NCBI GenBank assembly: GCA_034664425.1
Contig: JAXDHR010000008.1
Span: forward strand, 1 to 22,340
Reading direction: 5' to 3'
DNA: 22,340 nucleotides
Source: DATBDM01 sp034664425
GTDB taxonomy: Bacteria > Actinomycetota > Thermoleophilia > Solirubrobacterales > Solirubrobacteraceae
Shown: positions 8,497 to 15,099 of the stretch, in pieces
Layout: every line of letters begins with the position of its first letter
Numbering within the stretch: the stretch's first letter is position 1
Notes under the pieces: generated by a model
What the model was told of the DNA's origin: nothing
Databases searched by the model: none
The model's input: the letters and a program-made list of their open reading frames with translations, nothing else
Made by a program: the position numbers and the translations under genes

Positions 8497-9329
8497 TCGA
8501 AGCGGATCACGTCGCGTTCGGCGATCCGCTCGAAGCCGATCCGCTGATAGACGGAGTTCGAGGTCGCGTTCGTGCGGTCGGTGAAGAGCACGACGTGGTC
8601 GGCGTCGCGGGCGAGCGCGTCCGCGGCGCACGCCGCGGTGACCGCCGCGCCGTAGCCGCGCCGGCGGTGCTCGGGCGGCGTGTAGACGGGCGCCACCCGG
8701 GCGACCCCGGCAGCGGTCCCCGTGCGGCCGGCCATCGCGGCGACGCGGCCCTCCGCGTCCTCCCAGATCCACAGACGGCCGTCTGCCGATGTCGCAAGCA
8801 CCCACTCGGCGGCGTTGGTGCCGTGCGCGCCGGTCTCGGCCTCGAAGGCGTCGACGAAGGCGACGGCGAGCTCGCGCTCCTCGGGAGCGGCGGGGCGAGC
8901 GCGGCCGGGAGGCGACGGGTAGGGCGGGGCGAGCGTGCCGAGGCCGTACAGCCACTGGCGCATCGACGTGCGGGCGGTCAGCGGGGTGCCGTCCGTCCAG
9001 GCCGCGGCGAAGCGGGTGACGAGTCGCGGCTCGCCGTTGACGCCGGGCACGCTCGTGCCGCGCTCGCGCAGAGCAGAGGCGAGTGCGTCCACGGCGCCGT
9101 CGGGGACGACGGCCAGCAGCAGCTCGAACGGCGGCGTGAGGATCACGGCGCCCGTCACCCCGTCGCCCTCCTCGAGCCACCCGAACACCGGCGTCCCGCC
9201 CCACGTGCGCCCGGCGCGCGTGGACTCGATCACGCTCAGCGCCACCGACTGCTGGGTGGGGTCGCGGGCGAGCAGCTCCCACACGCGCCGCGCATAGCTC
9301 TCGAGCTCACCGGTGAACCGCCACGCCAC
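8493..9329 (-). CDS. GNAT-family N-acetyltransferase
   Basis: The 278-residue protein ends in a GNAT domain (from about residue 150). Its acetyl-CoA pyrophosphate loop reads PEHRRRGYGAAVT (residues 219-231), preceded by the strand VARVAPVYTPP. The closing segment SNSVYQRIGFERI matches the family's final helix and strand. The first 140 residues look like a second, degenerate GNAT-like half, with a strand pattern at VFGWLEEGDGVTGAVI and FELLLAVVP but no clear acetyl-CoA loop. GNAT enzymes acetylate amines on small molecules or proteins; the acceptor is unknown. The GTG start lies 17 bases from the palindromic repeat cluster, so the hairpins lie in its upstream region. The stop overlaps that of the convergent tocopherol-cyclase-like gene by 4 bases. 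Confidence 0.87.
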   Translation of the reverse strand: MAWRFTGELESYARRVWELLARDPTQQSVALSVIESTRAGRTWGGTPVFGWLEEGDGVTGAVILTPPFELLLAVVPDGAVDALASALRERGTSVPGVNGEPRLVTRFAAAWTDGTPLTARTSMRQWLYGLGTLAPPYPSPPGRARPAAPEERELAVAFVDAFEAETGAHGTNAAEWVLATSADGRLWIWEDAEGRVAAMAGRTGTAAGVARVAPVYTPPEHRRRGYGAAVTAACAADALARDADHVVLFTDRTNATSNSVYQRIGFERIAERDVIRFD

Positions 9330-9345
9330 ACTCGCATCGTCCCAG

Positions 9346-9466
9346 AACCTAAAGGGGCCAGACCCCGTTCAGCTAAAGGGGCCAGGCCCCTTTAGGTTCA
9401 CAGCAGCTAAAGGGACCAGGCCCCTTTAGGTTCACAGCAGCTAAAGGGGCCAGGCCCCTTTAGGTT
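9346..9466. repeat. Cluster of four palindromic GC-rich repeats (34-bp period)
   Basis: Three copies of the 23-base palindrome CTAAAGGGGCC-A-GGCCCCTTTAG start at 9373, 9407 and 9441, exactly 34 bases apart, joined by the linker GTTCACAGCAG. Copies two and four are perfect inverted repeats with 11-base arms; copy three has one G-to-A change at 9415. A fourth, decayed copy (AACCTAAAGGGGCCAGACCC, from 9346) lies 24 bases before the first perfect one and has a damaged right arm. The last copy reaches into the CGNR gene and provides its stop codon. Each unit can form a strong hairpin in either strand. It resembles REP-type intergenic palindromes; a terminator role for the CGNR gene is possible. 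Confidence 0.9.
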
Positions 9467-10035
9467 GGGGTGCGGTCGCGGCGGGCGTGGCGGGCGACGC
9501 GGGCGCGGGTGCCGCAGGCCGTGCTGCACCAGACCTGGCCGCGGCGCTCGCGCAGGTAGAACTGCCCGCAGCTCGGGGCGTCGCAGAAGGTGAGCTCGCC
9601 CGGATCGGCGGCGAGCGCGATCGTCGCGGCGGCGGCGCGAGCGAGCAGCTCGTCGACCGGATCGCCGGTGCCCGCGACGATCGCCGCGCCTACGAGCTGC
9701 GCGATGACCGGATGCTCGCGCGCGCGTGCGTCGAGCCGCTCGGCTGCCGCCGCCGGGAAGGCCGTGCCGGCGACCACCGCCCCGAGGATGGCGAAGACGT
9801 CGTCGCGCACCGTTCGCAGCTCGCCGAGCCGGGCACCGGCCTGGTCCGCTGTGAGCCTCGGAACACGGCCGTCCATGCGCGCGCACCAATCCGCGACGTC
9901 CGAGCCGTCGCGCCAGAGCTCGACGTGCGCGTCTCCACGCCGCTTGACCGACGCCGAGAAGTCGACGGCCAGCGGCTGGCCGAGGAAGTCCCACGGCGTC
10001 CCGCCCCAGTGCCAGTCGGCGGTCGTCCAGGTCAC
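9460..10035 (-). CDS. CGNR zinc-finger (ABATE-type) putative regulator
   Basis: The 191-residue protein has the two-part layout of the CGNR family: an N-terminal alpha-helical ABATE region (LAVDFSASV around residues 22-30, then helical repeats) and a C-terminal zinc finger. The finger reads FCDAPSCGQFYL (150-161) and QVWCSTACGTRARV (167-180), with Cys151, Cys156, Cys170 and Cys174 as likely ligands. The name-giving CGNR is CGTR here. Members are thought to be DNA-binding stress or antibiotic-response regulators; few have been tested. The GTG start is supported by AAAGGA seven bases upstream. It is divergent from an MFS exporter, with a dyad between them, so control of that exporter is plausible. 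Its last codons and TAA stop lie inside the palindromic repeat cluster, suggesting repeat insertion trimmed or replaced the original end. Confidence 0.88.
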   Translation of the reverse strand: MTWTTADWHWGGTPWDFLGQPLAVDFSASVKRRGDAHVELWRDGSDVADWCARMDGRVPRLTADQAGARLGELRTVRDDVFAILGAVVAGTAFPAAAAERLDARAREHPVIAQLVGAAIVAGTGDPVDELLARAAAATIALAADPGELTFCDAPSCGQFYLRERRGQVWCSTACGTRARVARHARRDRTPT

Positions 10036-10045
10036 GATGACGTCC

Positions 10046-10086
10046 TTTACCCGCTAACGGGTTCGAGTATGAATAGCGTTAGCTGG
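10046..10086. promoter_or_regulatory. Divergent CGNR/MFS promoter region with dyad operator candidate
   Basis: The 61-base gap between the CGNR and MFS genes holds GCTAACG (10053-10059) and its exact reverse complement CGTTAGC (10077-10083), 17 bases apart. The arms extend outward as TACCC and GGGTA, allowing one extra base on the right. For the exporter, TTTACC (10046-10051) and TATGAA (10068-10073) are 16 bases apart and resemble -35 and -10 boxes, so the dyad would bracket the promoter. Binding by the CGNR protein is inference. Confidence 0.5.
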
Positions 10087-10096
10087 GTAGCGCTCG

Positions 10097-11479
10097 GTGA
10101 TGCGTCGAACCATCGCACTGCTGTGCACAGCCCAGTTCATGGTCGTCCTCGACGCGACGATCGTGGCCGTCGCGTTGCCGTCGATCCGCGACGCGCTCGA
10201 CCTCGGCCCGTCGTCGCTCGAGTGGGTCGTCTCGGCGTACACGCTGACCTTCGGCGGCCTGCTCGTGCCGGCGGGGCGGATCGGCGACGCGCTCGGGCGC
10301 CGGAGGGTGCTGCGCGCCGGCTTCGCCGTGTTCACGCTCGCTTCGCTGGCCTGCGGGATCGCGCCCTCGGCTGCCGTCCTGCTCGTGGCCCGGGCGGTGC
10401 AGGGCGCGGGGGCAGCGCTCGTCGCGCCGGCCGCGCTCGCGCTGCTCAACGGCGTCGTCGGTGAGGGACCGGCGCGCGGGCGGGCGCTGGCAGCGTGGAC
10501 CGCCGCGGCGGCGGGCGGCGGTGCTTCGGGCTGGGTGCTCGGCGGCGTGCTGGCGAGCGGTCCGGGCTGGCGCTGGGTCTTCCTGGCCAACCTCCCGCTC
10601 GGCGTCGCGGTCATCGCCCTCGCGGGGCGGTTGCTGCCCGAGCGCCGCGCGCCCGCCGGCGACAGCCTCGGCTTGGCCAACGGCGCCGCGCTGACCGCCG
10701 CGCTCGCGCTGCTCGGGCTCGGGCTCACGCGCGCCGAGCAGGCGGGCGCGGGCGCGGCGTGGCCGCCGCTGGTCGCCGCCGCGCTGGCCGGGGCGCTGTT
10801 CGCCCGGCTCGAGCGCAGGGCCGAACGGCCGCTGCTGCCCGCCCGCCTGCTGCGCTCCGCGCGCTTCGCCCGCGCGGGCGGCGCCGCGCTCGTGTTGACC
10901 GCGACGACGACACCGCCGATGTTCCTCGCGATCCTCTACCAGCACCAGGTGCTCGGCCGCGGGCCGCTCGCGACCGGCCTTGGTTGCATGCCTTTCAACG
11001 TGGCGGTGATCGCCGGGTCGATGGTCGGGCCGCGCGTGCTCGAGCGTGTGGGCGAGCGGCGGGCGATGGCGGCCGGGCTCGCCATGATCGCGGCGGGTGC
11101 GCTCGTGCTCGGCGCGGTCGCGGCCGCGCGCGCCCGCGCAGGGCTGGTGGGCGCATTCGTGCTGATGGGCGCCGGGCTCGGCTGCGCGTCGGTCGCTTCG
11201 ACCGCGGCCGGGACGGCGGCGCCGGCCGCCGGCGACGAGGGCGTCACCTCCGGGGTGCTGACGGCCGCCGCCCAGGTGGGCACGGCGCTCGGCCTCGCCG
11301 TCCTCGTCACGCTCGCCGCCGCCCGCGCGGCGTCGTCGGGCTTCGTCGACGGCCTGCAGCTCGCTGTCCTCGTCGCGGCCGCGATCGCCCTCGCCTGGGC
11401 GGCGGTCCTAAGCTCCCCGCTCCATGGACGCCGACACGCTCGCGCTGATCGATCGCGCGCTCGCCGAGGACGTCGGTGA
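10097..11479 (+). CDS. MFS drug-exporter-like transporter (DHA2/EmrB type)
   Basis: This 460-residue, very hydrophobic protein is a major facilitator of the proton-driven drug-exporter type. Early motifs are MVVLDATIVAVALPSI (the family's motif in TM1) and GRIGDALGRRRVL (MFS motif A between TM2 and TM3), followed by LLVARAVQGAGAALVAPAALAL. Length and hydrophobic pattern suit 12-14 membrane spans. GTG 10097 and ATG 10100 are adjacent; either could start it. It is divergent from a CGNR regulator with a dyad between them, the usual context of a regulator-controlled efflux pump. Its last 56 bases overlap nadC in another frame, and its Arg-rich tail (HGRRHARADRSRARRGRR) is encoded only by that overlap, so the tail may be a recent extension. 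The exported compound is unknown. Confidence 0.92.
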   Translation: MMRRTIALLCTAQFMVVLDATIVAVALPSIRDALDLGPSSLEWVVSAYTLTFGGLLVPAGRIGDALGRRRVLRAGFAVFTLASLACGIAPSAAVLLVARAVQGAGAALVAPAALALLNGVVGEGPARGRALAAWTAAAAGGGASGWVLGGVLASGPGWRWVFLANLPLGVAVIALAGRLLPERRAPAGDSLGLANGAALTAALALLGLGLTRAEQAGAGAAWPPLVAAALAGALFARLERRAERPLLPARLLRSARFARAGGAALVLTATTTPPMFLAILYQHQVLGRGPLATGLGCMPFNVAVIAGSMVGPRVLERVGERRAMAAGLAMIAAGALVLGAVAAARARAGLVGAFVLMGAGLGCASVASTAAGTAAPAAGDEGVTSGVLTAAAQVGTALGLAVLVTLAAARAASSGFVDGLQLAVLVAAAIALAWAAVLSSPLHGRRHARADRSRARRGRR

Positions 11480-12266
11480 CGGCGACGCGACCGCCGAAGC
11501 CACCGTCGAGCCCGCCGCGCGAGCCCGCGCGGTCATCACCCAGAAGGCGCCGGGTGTCATCTCGGGCCTCGCCGTGGCCGCGGCGGTCTTCGCGCGCGTG
11601 GACGAGGACGCGCGTTCGCGCCCGCTCGGCCCCGAGGGCGAGTGGCGGGGGGCCGGCGCCGCGATCCTGGAGATCGAGGGCCCGGCGCGGGCGCTGCTGA
11701 CGGCCGAGCGCACGGCGCTGAACTTCCTCGGCCGCCTCTCGGGCGTGGCGACCGCCACGGCGAAGGTCGTACGGGCGGTGGAGGTGGCCGGCGGCAGCGC
11801 GCGCATCCTCGACACGCGCAAGACGACGCCGGGCATGCGACGGCTGGAGAAACGGGCCGTCGCCGACGGCGGCGGCGTCAACCACCGCGCCGGGCTCTAC
11901 GACTTCGTGCTGATCAAGGAGAACCACGCGGCGCTCGCGGGCGGCGTGGGCGAGGCGGTACGGCGGGCGCGGGCGGCGCGACCCGATCTCCCGCTCGCGG
12001 TGGAGGTGCGCGACGGCGCCGAGATCGACGAGGCACTCGGGGCGGGGGCGCCGCGGCTGCTGCTGGACAACATGAGCCCCGAGCAGGTCCGCGCCGCGGT
12101 GGCGCGGGTGGGCGGCCGCGCCGTGCTCGAGGCGTCCGGCGGCGTCGATGATGAGACGGTTTTGGTCTATGCGACCATTGAGGGGCTAGACTTCGTCTCG
12201 ATGGGTGCGCTCACGCACTCAGCCCCCTCGCTCGATCTCTCCCTGCTGCTGGAGCCGCTCCCATGA
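11424..12266 (+). CDS. nadC: Nicotinate-nucleotide pyrophosphorylase (quinolinate phosphoribosyltransferase)
   Basis: NadC converts quinolinate and PRPP to nicotinate mononucleotide, CO2 and pyrophosphate, the entry step of de novo NAD synthesis into the shared pathway. The 280-residue length is normal. Family landmarks are ALAEDVGDGDAT (residues 12-23), LNFLGRLSGVAT (99-110), the substrate-binding DTRKTTPGMRRLEK (130-143), GGGVNHRAGLYDFVLIKENH (149-168), LLLDNM (212-217), EASGGV (236-241) and VSMGALTHS (258-266). The ATG at 11424 keeps the conserved N-terminus, so the 56-base overlap with the exporter gene is real rather than a start error. nadA follows with a 4-base ATGA overlap, implying translational coupling. 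Confidence 0.96.
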   Translation: MDADTLALIDRALAEDVGDGDATAEATVEPAARARAVITQKAPGVISGLAVAAAVFARVDEDARSRPLGPEGEWRGAGAAILEIEGPARALLTAERTALNFLGRLSGVATATAKVVRAVEVAGGSARILDTRKTTPGMRRLEKRAVADGGGVNHRAGLYDFVLIKENHAALAGGVGEAVRRARAARPDLPLAVEVRDGAEIDEALGAGAPRLLLDNMSPEQVRAAVARVGGRAVLEASGGVDDETVLVYATIEGLDFVSMGALTHSAPSLDLSLLLEPLP

Positions 12267-13240
12267 CTCTCCTCACGCTGGACAACATCCCCGCCCTGCA
12301 GGACGAGGTCCGCGCGCTCGCCGCCGAGCGCGGCGCCGTGATCCTCGCCCACAACTACCAGCTGCCCGAGGTCCAGCAGGTCGCCGACTACGTGGGCGAC
12401 TCGCTCGGCCTCTCCCAGCAGGCGGCGGCGACCCATGCCGATGTGATCGCGTTCTGCGGCGTGCACTTCATGGCCGAGACCGCGTCGATCCTCTCGCCCG
12501 AGAAGACCGTCCTGCTGCCCGACCCGGACGCGGGCTGCTCGCTCGCCGACTCGATCACGGCGCCGCAGCTGCGCGCATGGAAGGCACAGCATCCCGGCGC
12601 GATCGTCGTCATGTACGTGAACACGACCGCCGAGGTCAAGGCGGAGACCGACTACTGCGTGACCTCCGCCAATGCCGTCGAGGTCGTCGAGCACATCTAC
12701 CGCGAGCACGGCGAGGACACGGAGATCCTCTTCGGGCCGGACATGTTCCTCGGCGCCTACGTCGAGAAGCGGACCGGCCGGTCGATGCGGGTCTGGGACG
12801 GCGAGTGCCACGTGCACGCCGGCATCCGGCCGAGGGACATCGCCGGCATGCGCGACGCGCACCCCGGCGCGGACTTCCTCATCCACCCCGAATGCGGCTG
12901 CTCGACTTCGGTGATGGAGTACGTCGCGGCCGGCGACGTCGCGGGCGACGGCGTGCACATGCTGTCGACCGGCGGGATGCTGAGCTACGCCGCCGCCGCC
13001 GCCCCGGGCACGACGGCGATCGTCGCCACCGAGGTCGGCATGCTGCATCCGCTGCGCGAGGCGCGCCCGGACGTGGACTTCGTCGCGGCCAACGAGGCGG
13101 CGTCGTGCCGCTTCATGAAGATGATCACGCTGCCCAAGCTGCGCGCCACGCTGCTCGAGATGACCGGCGAGGTGAAGGTGCCCGAAGCGATCGCCGCGCG
13201 CGCCCGCCTGCCGATCGAGCGCATGGTCGCGATCGGCTAG
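12263..13240 (+). CDS. nadA: Quinolinate synthase
   Basis: NadA condenses iminoaspartate with dihydroxyacetone phosphate to quinolinate using an oxygen-sensitive [4Fe-4S] cluster. The 325-residue protein shows the family's repeated three-domain pattern: ILAHNYQLPEVQQVADYVGDS (split here as ILAHNYQ and ADYVGDS) at residues 27-47, FCGVHFMAETA (64-74), DPDAGCSLADS (87-97), VNTTAEVKAETDYCVTSANA (119-138), ECHVHAGI (181-188), the active-site HPECGC (208-213), STGGML (235-240) and SCRFMKMITL (281-290). The cluster ligands are probably Cys92, Cys182 and Cys282, judged by eye. The substrate for NadA is normally made by NadB (aspartate oxidase), which is not in this window. It ends 15 bases before the convergent sigma-factor gene. 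Confidence 0.96.
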   Translation: MTLLTLDNIPALQDEVRALAAERGAVILAHNYQLPEVQQVADYVGDSLGLSQQAAATHADVIAFCGVHFMAETASILSPEKTVLLPDPDAGCSLADSITAPQLRAWKAQHPGAIVVMYVNTTAEVKAETDYCVTSANAVEVVEHIYREHGEDTEILFGPDMFLGAYVEKRTGRSMRVWDGECHVHAGIRPRDIAGMRDAHPGADFLIHPECGCSTSVMEYVAAGDVAGDGVHMLSTGGMLSYAAAAAPGTTAIVATEVGMLHPLREARPDVDFVAANEAASCRFMKMITLPKLRATLLEMTGEVKVPEAIAARARLPIERMVAIG

Positions 13241-13255
13241 ACCCGCGCTGCGGAC

Positions 13256-14623
13256 CTAGTCCGAGCCGGACGAGGCGCCGCCGCCGTCGCCGCCGGAATG
13301 CGACGGATCGTCGGGCTCCGCGAGCACGGCGCTATCGCCGGATCCGGTGCCGCTGGACGAGCCCGAGCCGACTGAGCTGCCCGAGTCGGAGGAGCCGGAG
13401 GTTCCGGAGGACACGCTCATCTCGGTGCCGCCGCCGGACCCGTCGTCGCCCGATGGCGGGGCGACGGCGACCACGGTGCTCGTGGCCGAGCCGTCGGCGC
13501 CGTCATCGCCGCCTGAACGTCCTCCGCGGGAGTCCGAGCCGACGCTCGAACCCGGGTCGCCGCTCGAGCCGGAGTCGCGGCCGCCGTCACCGCCCTGGGA
13601 GGAGCCGCCGCGGTCCTCGCCCGACGGCCGCTCAGGCGTGGGCGATGAAGAGGAGGGAGCTGGGCCACGGGACGATCCGCCCGACCGGCGGGCGCCGTCG
13701 TCGGCGCCGCCACGCCCGCGCCCGGCGTCGTCAGCACCCGAGCGAGGATCGCCGCGCCGCCCCCGATCGTCGCCGGCGTCGGGCCTGCGCGCTCCCCTCG
13801 GCGCCGTCGCGGCCGCGGGGGTGACCGTCGCCGCCTCGTCTGCGACGTCGACCCGCTGCGCCCGCCGGACGCCGGCGTGAGCCCGCGGGGGCGCTGCCGC
13901 GGCGTCTCTGCGCCCGGCGTGCGGGGAGCGCTGAGGCAGCAGCGCCGGGCCGGCGGCGGCGCCGGTCACGAGCACGACGGCGGCGCCGGCCTTGACCGCG
14001 GTGGCGGCCACGCCGCCCGCAGTCGCCGCGCCGCCGGCGATATCGGCCATCCAGATGGCGACGGGCATCGGCGTGACCGCGGTGGCGGCGGCGCGCAGCT
14101 GCCCGCGGGCACGGTGGACGAGCTGGCGCACCGCTCCCTCGCTGACGCCGAGCTCGGCTGCCACGTCCTCCTGCGGCCGGCCCTCGACCGCGATCCGCAG
14201 CAGCGCCTCGCGCTGGCGCTCGGGAAGCGCCGCGATGCCGGCGAGCGTCGCGCGCACGACGATGCGCCGCTCGAACTCCTCGTCGGGTGCGGAACCGCCA
14301 CGCAGGCCCTCGACGAGCTCATCGTGGTCGTAGCCGTTCAGGCGCAACTGGTTGAGCGCGGTGTTGTGGGCGACCCGGAACAGCCACGGCCGCAGCTCCC
14401 GCACCTCGTAGCCGCGCTCGAGCGCCGTCCAGGCGGCGACGAGCGTCTGCTGGACGGCGTCCTCGGCGCGCGCCTCGGGCAGCACCCGGCGGCAGGCGCG
14501 CAGCAGCGGGCGGCGGTAGCGCTCGACGATCGTCTCGAACGCGCGCTCGTGGCCCTCGCGGGCGAGCGCGAGCAGCCGTTCGTCGCTCTGGCTGCGCAGG
14601 AGCAGGGCGGAGGGACGGCTCAT
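13256..14623 (-). CDS. ECF-like sigma factor with predicted membrane segment and low-complexity C-terminal tail
   Basis: Residues 1-180 of this 455-residue protein are a sigma-70 family factor of ECF type. Region 2 spans about 26-95 (FETIVERYRRPLLRACRRVL, then AEDAVQQTLVAAWTAL and WLFRVAHNTALNQLR). Region 4 spans about 125-178 (LPERQREALLRIAVEGRPQE, then DVAAELGVSEGAVRQLVHRA). Residues 196-229 are a Gly/Ala/Val-rich hydrophobic stretch compatible with one membrane span. About 225 residues follow, first Arg/Ala/Pro-rich, then dominated by Ser, Gly and Asp; typical ECF factors stop near residue 180-200. ATG 14623 was chosen because GGGGAG lies 4 bases upstream and the frame beyond it looks noncoding; ATG 14635 is an alternative. 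The tail frame stays open with no stop over 680 bases. A candidate ECF-type promoter lies upstream. The tail may be extracytoplasmic or regulatory; its function is unknown. Confidence 0.85.
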   Translation of the reverse strand: MSRPSALLLRSQSDERLLALAREGHERAFETIVERYRRPLLRACRRVLPEARAEDAVQQTLVAAWTALERGYEVRELRPWLFRVAHNTALNQLRLNGYDHDELVEGLRGGSAPDEEFERRIVVRATLAGIAALPERQREALLRIAVEGRPQEDVAAELGVSEGAVRQLVHRARGQLRAAATAVTPMPVAIWMADIAGGAATAGGVAATAVKAGAAVVLVTGAAAGPALLPQRSPHAGRRDAAAAPPRAHAGVRRAQRVDVADEAATVTPAAATAPRGARRPDAGDDRGRRGDPRSGADDAGRGRGGADDGARRSGGSSRGPAPSSSSPTPERPSGEDRGGSSQGGDGGRDSGSSGDPGSSVGSDSRGGRSGGDDGADGSATSTVVAVAPPSGDDGSGGGTEMSVSSGTSGSSDSGSSVGSGSSSGTGSGDSAVLAEPDDPSHSGGDGGGASSGSD

Positions 14624-14666
14624 GAAGCTCCCCATCGCATGGTCGACACGCGGTCCACGGCGCGGG

Positions 14667-14693
14667 TTACGCAGCGGCGCACGCATCGGTTCG
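14667..14693 (-). promoter_or_regulatory. ECF-type promoter candidate upstream of the sigma-factor gene
   Basis: On the minus strand CGAACC (14693-14688) is followed after exactly 16 bases by CGTAA (14671-14667). The AAC-containing -35 and CGT-containing -10 at this spacing match the general ECF promoter form. It lies about 44 bases upstream of the sigma ATG, allowing self-activation. Short motifs recur by chance in DNA this GC-rich. Confidence 0.35.
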
Positions 14694-14739
14694 ACGGCTC
14701 CCGACGACCCGCCCCCTGCGGCCCGGCTCATCGCAGCCG

Positions 14740-15099
14740 TCAGGCGGGCTCGGGGAGCAGCTCGAGGCCGTGCTCGACCGCGTCGCGGACCGCCGCGAGG
14801 CTCTCCCGGCGGCGCACGAACTCGGCGGCCGTGTAGCAGTGTACGTCCGCCGGCCCGTCCATCTCGTAGGCGTCCCACAGCGATCCCGCGACATAGACGC
14901 GCTCGAGCCACGGCACGCCGTCGAAGTGCTCGGAGACCAGCACGATCACGTACTCGGCTCCCCGCTCGCGCTGGCGGCCGGCGCCGCGCAGGTCGGCGAC
15001 GCGGGCACCGCCGAGCAGCGCACGCTGCAGCGGCCAGCGATCGGAGACCCGCTGCACGTAACGCTCGAGCTCGCGATGGTTGAGCTCCCTAGCGGACAC
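14740..15099 (-). CDS. Small nucleotidyltransferase-like protein (degenerate)
   Basis: The 119-residue protein resembles small nucleotidyltransferase-domain proteins in its second half: YVIVLVSEHFDGVPWLERV (residues 50-68) and DVHCYTAAEFVRRRESL (85-101) follow the pattern of the family's VVSxxFxGVPFxER and DVLCYTPEEF segments. The catalytic GSxxxG...SDxD core is not recognisable: the equivalent stretch reads LLGGARVADLR...AEYVIVLV, without the paired aspartates, so it is probably inactive or a non-enzymatic relative. The GTG start overlaps the end of the cyclic-di-GMP gene by 11 bases, implying coupled translation; an upstream extension in the same frame would lie wholly within that gene and looks noncoding. 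Its own substrate or partner is unknown. The sigma-factor gene follows 116 bases later on the same strand. Confidence 0.6.
   Translation of the reverse strand: MSARELNHRELERYVQRVSDRWPLQRALLGGARVADLRGAGRQRERGAEYVIVLVSEHFDGVPWLERVYVAGSLWDAYEMDGPADVHCYTAAEFVRRRESLAAVRDAVEHGLELLPEPA

Noticed and set aside
9346..9466. CRISPR array
   Set aside because: The 34-base units are fully repeated with a constant linker and no variable spacers, and no cas genes are present.
13347..13880. Plus-strand 177-residue Pro/Glu/Ser-rich open frame
   Set aside because: It is antisense to the Ser/Gly/Asp-rich tail of the sigma factor and mirrors its biased codons. It has no ribosome-binding site or recognisable domain.
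14624..14911. Upstream extension of the sigma-factor frame
   Set aside because: It is Arg/Gly/Pro-rich, overlaps the 3' end of the small minus-strand gene in another frame, and lacks a ribosome-binding site. ATG 14623 fits the ECF core start.
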